Source: Fibrobacterota bacterium (GTDB lineage: Bacteria; Fibrobacterota; Chitinivibrionia; Chitinivibrionales; Chitinispirillaceae). Taken from it: a stretch of DNA of 48,059 bases. Position 1 is the stretch's first letter. Every line of letters starts with the position of its first letter. The stretch lies in assembly GCA_023436145.1 (NCBI GenBank), contig JAEZKP010000064.1, positions 1 to 48,059 of the forward strand, given 5' to 3'. The position numbers and the translations under genes were made by a program. The notes beneath the pieces are model-generated. The model was not told where the DNA came from, did no database searches, and was given only the letters and a program-made list of their open reading frames with translations. Below, in pieces: positions 41,548 through 48,059 of the stretch.

Positions 41548-43074
41548 TTACAGGTCTATTACCAGGATAGTGATATCGTCGTCAGGCACAGAAGTGTCAC
41601 CGCTGAAAGTTTTCTGATCTGAAAGTATCAGGTCCACAGCCTGTTCCGGCGGAACATCCAGAGTTTTAAAACAGCATTCGGTAAGCTTTTCTACACCATA
41701 CATCTCATCAGAGCTATTTTTGGCTTCGATAAGTCCATCGGTGTAAAGAACCAGGCGAACATTTCCTGGATCATAGCTTAGCTGGCACTCAGAGAGCATC
41801 ATGTCAGGGAATACTCCCATAAAGAGGCCATCGGCCTTGATACGGGAGCTGGTTTTGGCAGCACGATCAAAAAGGAGGATTGGACAATGGCCGGCAGAAG
41901 TATAGCGGATCTGATGATTGGTAGTGTCCAGAACTGCATAAAAAATAGTGACGAAATTGTCGGTTTTTACTTCAGATAGGAAGGTCTGATTAATCCGTTC
42001 CAGGGTTTTCTGGGGAGATTGTTCATTGGCAGCAAATGTTTTAAGCAGAATCTTAGCCATGGACATAATTAGAGCGGATGCCACACCATGTCCGCTCACA
42101 TCGGCTACGACCAGCCCAAAGACTCCGGGAGCGATGCTGAATACATCGTAATAATCTCCTCCCACTGCATCTGCAGACAAATAGCGGGCACCTAGTGAAA
42201 ATGCAGAAGTGTTTTCAAGGTCCTGAGGAAGCAGGCCTTGTTGGATAGTACGGGCGTGTTCAAGATCGCCTCTGATCTTTGCCTGGGCCAGTTGAAGATC
42301 TTGGTTGACCAGTTTGAGTTTATGGTTTGCCTGTTGGAGGCCTATATTTGCCTGGTCCAGATCATTAAGGATTCTGAAGTTATCAATGACTATACCTGCC
42401 ATGTTCAGTATTGCAGTGAGAGTGGTGATATTATCGCTGGAGATAGGCACGTCACTACTGTTACGATCCATCCATAGAACACCTTCTGCCTTGAAGCAAA
42501 AACAGTGGATGCAACTTGCGCGTCTCTGGTTTTCGGACGTGGCGTGGGTCTGTTGAGCAGCACCTGCAATGCTCCAGCAGTATGGGTTAAAACTGCTGTA
42601 AGCCGGGCACATTGTGCGGTTACATGATTTTGCTTCCCAGCATTTCTTATTCAGTTTACTTATCAGTGGAATTACCAGATATGACTTGGAGTTAAGTTGC
42701 TGTAAGAAAAGGTCTTCCTTATCGGGTGTTTCGACCAGTATATGCCTGTTAAGAAAAAGTGCATCGGTAATCTCTCCTCCTTCAAAGCCCAGAGGAATTG
42801 AAAGCGGTTTGGTTTCCTCTTCACTTATGCCCACCTGGTAACCTGGCAGCAGGCAGAATTTTTCTTTATCTATTTTGAAAAGGATTACCCGGTCAAACTC
42901 AATAATCTCCTGAATTGCCAGAAGGACTGTTTTGATGATGCTTTCAAAGTCGGTACAGGAGTGGAGGACTTTGGTAAGTTCGTGAATGAGTGATGTATTC
43001 ATCAGTTGAGATTTAAGCAACTCATTCTGCTCATTGAGGTGTTTGATGAATTCTCTGGTTTCATCCTTTTTCAT
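41548..43074 (-). CDS. GAF-domain SpoIIE/RsbU-type serine phosphatase with Cys cluster
   Basis: A 508-aa protein. A coiled-coil start is followed by a GAF-like domain (about 27-225) with an inserted cysteine cluster at C145, C151, C156, C166, C188, C191 and C193 (KCWEAKSC, CPAY, YCW, SCIHCFCF). This resembles a cysteine-rich motif seen in several bacterial sensors and could hold metal or an iron-sulfur cluster. A helical linker leads to the PP2C-like SpoIIE domain (about 290-508), with metal aspartates in GGDYYDV, VADVSGHG and the C-terminal PDDDITILVI. Such enzymes dephosphorylate anti-sigma antagonists. No antagonist or kinase is adjacent. Confidence 0.9.
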   Translation of the reverse strand: MKKDETREFIKHLNEQNELLKSQLMNTSLIHELTKVLHSCTDFESIIKTVLLAIQEIIEFDRVILFKIDKEKFCLLPGYQVGISEEETKPLSIPLGFEGGEITDALFLNRHILVETPDKEDLFLQQLNSKSYLVIPLISKLNKKCWEAKSCNRTMCPAYSSFNPYCWSIAGAAQQTHATSENQRRASCIHCFCFKAEGVLWMDRNSSDVPISSDNITTLTAILNMAGIVIDNFRILNDLDQANIGLQQANHKLKLVNQDLQLAQAKIRGDLEHARTIQQGLLPQDLENTSAFSLGARYLSADAVGGDYYDVFSIAPGVFGLVVADVSGHGVASALIMSMAKILLKTFAANEQSPQKTLERINQTFLSEVKTDNFVTIFYAVLDTTNHQIRYTSAGHCPILLFDRAAKTSSRIKADGLFMGVFPDMMLSECQLSYDPGNVRLVLYTDGLIEAKNSSDEMYGVEKLTECCFKTLDVPPEQAVDLILSDQKTFSGDTSVPDDDITILVIDL

Positions 43075-43128
43075 TTTTTTTCTCCATAATAGCCAAAATA
43101 TATGCCCATAGCTGACGAATTTAAAATT

Positions 43129-43149
43129 TTAGCGATCTGGAATCGCTAA
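43129..43149. promoter_or_regulatory. Palindrome in the divergent region upstream of the phosphatase
   Basis: TTAGCGAT (43129-43136) and ATCGCTAA (43142-43149) are perfect inverted repeats around 5 bases. They lie between divergent genes and could be an operator. No T tract follows on the side expected for a terminator. Confidence 0.4.
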
Positions 43150-43283
43150 GAAGCTGCTTTTTCTTGACTTTTCCCCGCCAGAGGAAACATTTTTGTATAC
43201 TTGGTAATCTATGCATCGCTGATATCAATATTCTAACATAACGCTGGCATAATTTACCAGCATGTTTATTTAAGGAGGACTGA

Positions 43284-43964
43284 TTGAATATCAAACACAA
43301 TAAGCATAAACAGGAGTTGAGGGAAGATCCTGTAATGGATTGGATACTTAACGCCAAAGACAATGTCGTGAAATACAGGAGCCTAGTAATTGGCATTGCC
43401 GTTGGGATTCTGGTTATATTTGGTGCTTCTCTTACTTTAAAACAGGTCAATGCCACCAAGCAGAAAAATGCATTGAGCTCATTTGGCGAAGCAATGCTGG
43501 CGTATCAGGATAAAAACTACGATAAGGCGATTGAGAAGTTTTCTGCCACAGTGAACAGTTATGGTTCGACTCCCCAGGCTGTTTTTGGCTCATATATTCT
43601 GGGCAGTATCTATTTTGAGCAGCAAAAATATGAGGAAGCTATTAATTGGTATAAAAAAGCGGTGACTTCCAAAAAGTCTGCACAATTTGTAAGTGGACAG
43701 GCTTTGGAGGGGATTTCTGCCTGTTATGAAAACCTGGGGAAGGCAGATGAAGCAATCAGATATCTGGAAGAGGCACTGGATGATGCGCGGGTTAAGCATC
43801 GTCATTCTGCCATAAGATGGAAGATCGCTCTATTAAGCAGCTCTAATAATGTTGAAAAGGCAAAGAATCTCTGTAAAGAGATAATGGCGGATACAGCTGC
43901 AGGGGAATATCATCAGAAAGCTGAAAATCTTCTGACAACATTTCAATTAAAGACTGCCGGATAA
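43284..43964 (+). CDS. Membrane-anchored TPR protein, YfgM-like
   Basis: A 226-aa protein with a basic cytoplasmic N-terminus (KHKQELREDPVMDW), one membrane helix at about 33-50 (VIGIAVGILVIFGASL), and at least three TPR units outside the cytoplasm (FGEAMLAYQDKNYDKAIEKF, YILGSIYFEQQKYEEAINWY, ISACYENLGKADEAIRYL). The layout is that of YfgM/ancillary SecYEG TPR proteins. A TTG start at 43284 is preferred because AAGGAGGA lies just upstream and the LREDP segment looks family-like. The ATG at 43335 is the alternative. It heads a three-gene run with the receiver and the ParA-M23 gene. Confidence 0.8.
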   Translation: MNIKHNKHKQELREDPVMDWILNAKDNVVKYRSLVIGIAVGILVIFGASLTLKQVNATKQKNALSSFGEAMLAYQDKNYDKAIEKFSATVNSYGSTPQAVFGSYILGSIYFEQQKYEEAINWYKKAVTSKKSAQFVSGQALEGISACYENLGKADEAIRYLEEALDDARVKHRHSAIRWKIALLSSSNNVEKAKNLCKEIMADTAAGEYHQKAENLLTTFQLKTAG

Positions 43965-44024
43965 GTTTTTTCCGGAATTCGTGCCTTAAAACCAGACAAA
44001 TTTAAAACACCCTTTGGAGGCTAT

Positions 44025-44375
44025 GTGAAAATATTATTGTTGGATGATACACAGAAAAGAAAGGCTCAGCTGAAGGATGCGATTCAGAAGCAGCATGAGA
44101 TTATTGACTGTACAAGCAGCAACGAGCTGATGACTGCAATCGAGTCGGTTAAGCCGAATCTGTTTCTTCTGGATATGGGGACCTGGAAAAAGGGGAAAGC
44201 TATTTACAACTACTTTCATATCGGTAAAAAGCTTGAAAACGTACCGGTTATACTATATAATGCTGAAGAGGATGCATATTTTATAACCGATCGGGCTCGA
44301 CATGAAAAAGATCGTATCCTTTCAAATCCAACTGAAATCGAGACCATCATCGATACGGTGCAACAGATAATGTAA
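44025..44375 (+). CDS. Degenerate receiver-domain protein
   Basis: A 116-aa stand-alone CheY-like fold. The acidic pair D7-D8 in MKILLLDDTQ and the phospho-acceptor position D50 in LFLLDMGTW are present. The switch Thr/Ser is replaced by Asn (VILYNAEED, N79), and the conserved Lys-Pro reads Asn-Pro (ILSNP, N101). It probably works as a phosphorylation-independent or altered receiver. The GTG start at 44025 has GGAGG 4-5 bases upstream. It ends 12 bases before the ParA-M23 gene, so both should be co-translated and may interact. Confidence 0.7.
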   Translation: MKILLLDDTQKRKAQLKDAIQKQHEIIDCTSSNELMTAIESVKPNLFLLDMGTWKKGKAIYNYFHIGKKLENVPVILYNAEEDAYFITDRARHEKDRILSNPTEIETIIDTVQQIM

Positions 44376-44387
44376 AGTGGTTGATAA

Positions 44388-46223
44388 ATGGGTGTAAGGG
44401 CCAAAAACGCTCTGATTTTTGCCGATACTGACAACGGTGGAATCATACATATCGCAAATATCAAGGGCGGAGTGGGAAAATCAACTGTCGCTACCAATCT
44501 GGCAGCATCTCTTTCCAAAAGAGGTCCTACACTGATAATAGATCTGGATGTTCAGGGAAGTGCCACAGTCGCACTGGGGCACAAAACTGAAACTCCGGCA
44601 CTCTGTTCATGGGAACTTTTCCGCAGACGGTATTCAGTCAAACAGGTCTCACGGGCTGAATCATTATTCCGCAAAACCCGTGATCTTTTAAATATTAAAA
44701 ATAATGAACTGATAGATAAAGCCCTCAAGGCTATGTCCATCACTTCTCTTGTCAATAATATTCACCCTGGCCTGGATTTAATTCCTGCCGGTTCAGATCT
44801 TTTCAAAACACCTTCAAGACTGCAGCTGGAAAATCTGGTAACTAATCTGAACTCCTGCCGGGAATATTACAAATACATCATTATTGACACTCCTTCTGTT
44901 TGGAATTCACTGACTAAGTATCTTTACTTGCATAGTGATCTCAATCTTATTCCGGTTACTTTAAATGCGTTATCCACCAAGAGTCTCCGGGATTATTTGT
45001 CAAACGTGAGCATGCTCTCAGAACGCAACCCCGCACTGCGAATCCGGATCATAAAAAATGAGGTTTTCGGTAATCTGGAATCTAAAGTAAAAGGTAAGAC
45101 CCGCACCATGAGTGAAAACCGTAAATACCTGGAAAACCTCTGTGAGCAGGTCTCTTTTGAAGGTAGTAACGGTGTTTCATTACTTCCTCAAGCAATCATG
45201 TTTGATCTTGAAATTCCAGAATCTGCCATTGTAAGGGATGCACAGGATGAAGGTAAGCCACTGGAGTTTTACAATAAAAATGCTGCAGCTACCAAAGCCT
45301 TTGATGAGTTGGCCAAACGGGTGCAGTATGTTCTAAATACTCCGGTTCCGGTGGTTAGTAATAAAAAAACAATGATACTGGAAGCTATTCCCAAGGTTTT
45401 TGCGGTTGCGGCATTAATGATAATTTACGGAACTAATACCCGGATCGCTGAGTCGTCTGCTCCCCGGCCGGTTGCTCCTCAACAGCTGACTATTGCTAAA
45501 AATGAGATCTACAGTCATAAATTCAGTCAGGGTGAGTCTATCTATAAGTTGGCCAAATTCGCTATCTGTCATTTCAGAGCTGTTGTTCCCAGTATTGAAG
45601 AAGTCAATCAATATGTTCTGGAAGTGGTTTCCACCCACAATCTTACCCGTCTTGAAGGGGAAGCGAAAATTAAAATCCCTGACCGTATACCGGATGGTTT
45701 GATGCTTGATTTTTATCCACCTCAGAGAATTAAAAACCCAGAAGAAAAGCAGCTTTTACCGGTTTATCAGTTTTTTAAGACTATGGTTAATGATTCACTG
45801 TCCTACATAACCGGTGACTGGTGCGAGAGAGGTACTGGTGGAGGTCAGCCACATTATGGTATAGATGTAGCTGCACAGTATGGTTCGGAGATTGTATGTC
45901 CCATAGACGGTGAGGCCTATCTGCTTACAAACGCAACAGCGGGAAGAACTGTAGGCGTTGTAGCTGATGGTATGGTGATTTTCTTTGCCCACATGGACAA
46001 GAGATTTGTTAAAAGCGGAGCAAAAGTCAGAAAGGGCGAAATTCTGGGGACTGTAGGCATGACCGGAAGAACCAGCGGTCCTCATGCTCACATCGGATAT
46101 GGAATACATACCGAAACCAGCAGTGATATTTCTTTTGGAAAAAGAAAATTCCGGGTAACCGATCCCAAACTGTTTTTTTACCGTCAGATGTTTGTCAATA
46201 AGCTCAGATCAAACGCCAGCTAA
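44388..46223 (+). CDS. ParA-type ATPase fused through a membrane helix to a LysM-like region and M23 peptidase
   Basis: A 611-aa protein. Residues about 15-315 are a ParA/MinD-family ATPase: deviant Walker A K26-G-G-V-G-K-S-T33 with the signature lysine K26, switch I D52-L-D-V-Q-G, and IIIDTPS at 164-170. KK at 326-327 precedes one membrane helix at about 333-349. About 376-431 looks like a LysM-type module (KFSQGESIYKLAKFA ... IKIPDRIP). About 487-575 is an M23/LytM endopeptidase with complete zinc and catalytic residues H489, D493, H535, H566 and H568. The expected topology is ATPase in the cytoplasm and peptidase in the periplasm. ATPase and hydrolase on one chain is unusual. The ATG at 44388 has only GGTTG near it, so translation may depend on the upstream gene. 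Confidence 0.88.
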   Translation: MGVRAKNALIFADTDNGGIIHIANIKGGVGKSTVATNLAASLSKRGPTLIIDLDVQGSATVALGHKTETPALCSWELFRRRYSVKQVSRAESLFRKTRDLLNIKNNELIDKALKAMSITSLVNNIHPGLDLIPAGSDLFKTPSRLQLENLVTNLNSCREYYKYIIIDTPSVWNSLTKYLYLHSDLNLIPVTLNALSTKSLRDYLSNVSMLSERNPALRIRIIKNEVFGNLESKVKGKTRTMSENRKYLENLCEQVSFEGSNGVSLLPQAIMFDLEIPESAIVRDAQDEGKPLEFYNKNAAATKAFDELAKRVQYVLNTPVPVVSNKKTMILEAIPKVFAVAALMIIYGTNTRIAESSAPRPVAPQQLTIAKNEIYSHKFSQGESIYKLAKFAICHFRAVVPSIEEVNQYVLEVVSTHNLTRLEGEAKIKIPDRIPDGLMLDFYPPQRIKNPEEKQLLPVYQFFKTMVNDSLSYITGDWCERGTGGGQPHYGIDVAAQYGSEIVCPIDGEAYLLTNATAGRTVGVVADGMVIFFAHMDKRFVKSGAKVRKGEILGTVGMTGRTSGPHAHIGYGIHTETSSDISFGKRKFRVTDPKLFFYRQMFVNKLRSNAS

Positions 46224-46428
46224 TCTATCTTCCGCATCACACATTTCACAATCATATATCCTGAATCCTGTTCTTAACTCCAAAATCTGAAATCTTAGAC
46301 TTATAACCTAAAAATCAGATAATACACATTTGTAACTTAACACAAAATTGTTGTTTTTAAAAGCTACAGATTTGTCCGCTTACCATTAAAATTCCACATT
46401 CTTACCTGAAAACTAAAAAAACGGTTAA

Positions 46429-46444
46429 TGGCATAGCAGTTGCA
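46429..46444 (+). promoter_or_regulatory. Sigma-54 (-24/-12) promoter of the porin-like gene
   Basis: TGGCATA-GCAG-TTGCA, GG at 46430-46431 and GC at 46442-46443 with 10 bases between. It matches the thioredoxin promoter at 12 of 12 non-spacer positions. The ATG is 75 bases downstream. No TTGCA palindrome cluster lies upstream within 46224-46428, where I otherwise see only AT-rich sequence. Confidence 0.72.
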
Positions 46445-46518
46445 TAATATGCCAGCGAAATCGCAGCTGTGTAACAGAAATACTTTATTGTACCAGAACA
46501 TCATAAGAAGGGAAGAGT

Positions 46519-47610
46519 ATGACAAAGAAGATATCAGTATTGCTGATGGGAGGTTTGTTTACAGCTTTGAATGCAGCTGGTCCGCAGATTGATTTTAGCG
46601 GATATCTTGATGCGGATGTATGGGCCGATTTAACCGGTAAATACTATGTGAATAGTGAGCTGGATCTGGGCATGTCATTGAAATTCAATGAGAAGGTAAG
46701 TGCGAATGTCTACGCTACGGTTAATTCTGCCAATAATGCCAACGTGGCAGGAAGAGTCCCTGCTGGTGTGGGAAATTCTTCTGACAGATGGCTGGATCTG
46801 AAGTTTGACGGCTTTGATCTGACCTTCTCCGGGGCATTTGGCACTTTATCCGTTGGGGATCTGGTTTACCAGTTCGGAAAATTCAACTATTATTATTACA
46901 AAAGATTAAGCATGATCACTTCAGAAGGATTTACCAGAGGTATCAGATACAGCATCGGAAATGATAAAATTACACAGGAATTATCTGCCGGTATTTCAGA
47001 TCTGGATGAAACAATTGCTGATGTCCAGGGGGTTACTAATCTGAGTCTTGCAGAAAATCATTCTTTTTGTCTGAATTATGGTATCCAGAATAATTCACAG
47101 ATAAGTTTTAATGCTGGAAGTAAAGTTTTTGCAGGTGCAGAATATCAGGCAAAATTCGGAGAGATTCTATCTCTGAAAGCCGATTTTGGTTATACCAGTC
47201 TACCTGGAGATGAGCGTAAGAACATCTTTACTCTTCTTATAGAGCCATCGTTGAGTTTTGGGAAATTTACCACTGCAATGACTGCATACACCATGCTCGA
47301 TCCGGATTCTGCAAATACCGATCTGATGTCTTCCCCGTTATTTGGTATCGGTGATGAATTTTTCTTCTATGTGGAGCCTGGATACTCTTTTACAGATAAA
47401 TTCGCTGTAGGATTACCTCTGGAAATCCATGGAATGGATTTGGAAAACAGGGATGATAATGCGTTCTGGGCAGTTCCAACTTTCTACATCTATCCAACTG
47501 GAAATGTTCAGTGGTGGTTGTGGGGGCAGGTGGTGGTACCTATGGCTGGAAAGGTGACCGGAGATAATCTTATGTATGGCATAGGTTCAGAAATTATCGT
47601 CAGCTTTTAA
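46519..47610 (+). CDS. Porin-like outer-membrane beta-barrel protein
   Basis: A 363-aa protein with signal peptide MTKKISVLLMGGLFTALNAA. The mature part alternates polar and hydrophobic residues in repeated strands separated by Asp/Asn/Gly turns (IDFSGYLDADVWADLTGKYY, EYQAKFGEILSLKADFGYT), and ends in the outer-membrane insertion signal IVSF with a terminal Phe. Predicted 14-18 strands fit a porin or channel. The substrate is unknown. GAAGGGAAGAG precedes the ATG. Control by sigma-54 suggests that it takes up a nutrient whose use is switched on demand. Confidence 0.82.
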   Translation: MTKKISVLLMGGLFTALNAAGPQIDFSGYLDADVWADLTGKYYVNSELDLGMSLKFNEKVSANVYATVNSANNANVAGRVPAGVGNSSDRWLDLKFDGFDLTFSGAFGTLSVGDLVYQFGKFNYYYYKRLSMITSEGFTRGIRYSIGNDKITQELSAGISDLDETIADVQGVTNLSLAENHSFCLNYGIQNNSQISFNAGSKVFAGAEYQAKFGEILSLKADFGYTSLPGDERKNIFTLLIEPSLSFGKFTTAMTAYTMLDPDSANTDLMSSPLFGIGDEFFFYVEPGYSFTDKFAVGLPLEIHGMDLENRDDNAFWAVPTFYIYPTGNVQWWLWGQVVVPMAGKVTGDNLMYGIGSEIIVSF

Positions 47611-48059
47611 TTCAAAATCATAAGTAGGTCCGGATAATTTTACCTGTATATGACTTTGAAATGTGTGCAATGATGTAACTTCCGGAGTGTGGAAACGGTT
47701 TAAAAGAGAATGCAGAAAGTAAAAGTATATAACATTAACGCTTGTCTCTCATCTCTTTTAATCCAACCATACTCCAGGTTGAGAGCTTAAATTTTTAAGT
47801 AAAAATTTCGGACAGTAGTGTCCGGTTAATTTAATAAAAGATTATGCAAAAAACAGCTTGATATTTGGAATTTCAGACCAGAAAGCACCAAATCACAAAT
47901 CTTAAATTACAAACAAAACCCAAATTACAATACCCAAATTCTAAACAGGGTTGACCTGGCAATGAGCCAGTTTCAAGAAGACAAGGAGGTTTTCCGGAGT
48001 AAGATTTAACCGAATCACTCCGTAGTGCTTGGGAGTCCCTTAAATAAGGACGATCTGAC
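47611..48059. other. Right-end non-coding stretch with two adjacent palindromes
   Basis: No gene can be supported. AAATTTTTA-AG-TAAAAATTT (47789-47808) is followed directly by CGGACA-GTAG-TGTCCG (47809-47824). Such paired inverted repeats can mark a terminator or the edge of an insertion sequence, but no element is visible. From about 47880 the sequence is AAATC/AAATTAC-rich. A 15-codon frame at 47962-48009 and a small hairpin at 48036-48052 near the edge are not interpretable. Confidence 0.4.

Noticed and set aside
43195..43200. TATACT as a -10 box for the TPR gene
   Set aside because: No -35 element at a suitable distance. The nearest TTGACT is 26 bases upstream.
47962..48009. 15-codon ORF with nearby GGAGG at the right edge
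   Set aside because: The GGAGG lies inside the frame and not before it. The peptide is too short, and the context is cut by the window end.

Overview
The window comes from a Gram-negative, probably anaerobic bacterium with moderate to low GC content. The Gram-negative call rests on an OmpA/TSP3 outer-membrane protein, a porin-like beta barrel, a type IV pilus secretin and lipoproteins. The anaerobe call rests on an oxygen-independent class III ribonucleotide reductase, a flavo-diiron protein, D-lactate dehydrogenase and four radical SAM proteins. Several long proteins of unrecognised family resemble those of the Fibrobacterota/Chitinispirillum side of the FCB group, but that placement is only an inference. 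There is no large mobile island. The mobile traces are a REP-associated (Y1/RAYT-type) transposase cut by the left edge and copies of a 19-bp repeat near it.

Layout. 1-1.7 kb: transposase fragment, 19-bp repeats and a radical SAM gene. 1.8-4.9 kb: flavo-diiron protein, ldhA with a cysteine-rich tail, class I glutamine amidotransferase. 5.1-9.9 kb: a 734-aa secreted protein and an OmpA protein with TSP3 repeats, closed by a strong terminator. 9.9-14.4 kb: nucleotide-sugar reductase, a His-rich secreted protein with a lipoprotein, a methyltransferase, a 59-aa small ORF, and a reading frame interrupted by TGA. 14.4-18.5 kb: PflX-like radical SAM protein, then gpmI behind a structured leader, then a GpgS-like glucosyl-3-phosphoglycerate synthase with a small membrane protein. 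18.5-27 kb: HDOD and companion proteins, a PilZ protein, then pilM-N-O-P-Q. 27-33.8 kb: Yip1-like protein, ACP phosphodiesterase, nrdD-nrdG behind a clear sigma-70 promoter, PHP phosphatase, purB. 34-36 kb: TPR protein and a TIGR01212-type radical SAM protein. 36-40.5 kb: a sigma-54 activator divergent from thioredoxin and a four-domain sulfur-transfer flavoprotein. 40.6-43.1 kb: tRNA-Leu, FlgM-like protein, a tandem repeat and a GAF/SpoIIE phosphatase. 43.3-46.2 kb: a TPR membrane protein, a degenerate receiver, and a ParA-type ATPase fused through a membrane segment to an M23 peptidase. 46.4-47.6 kb: a porin-like gene behind a second sigma-54 promoter.

The most unusual object is the 611-aa ParA-TM-LysM-like-M23 protein at 44388-46223. 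It would place a cytoplasmic positioning-type ATPase and a periplasmic peptidoglycan hydrolase on one polypeptide, and it follows a receiver that has lost its usual switch residues. Second is the sigma-54 circuit at 36-38 kb. There the activator gene, a cluster of five TTGCA half-sites and a textbook -24/-12 promoter sit together in front of thiol and sulfur chemistry genes. A nearly identical -24/-12 element precedes the porin gene at 46.4 kb. Third is a redistribution of domains in the pilus operon, where AMIN-like regions appear to sit on the PilP protein and not on the short secretin.
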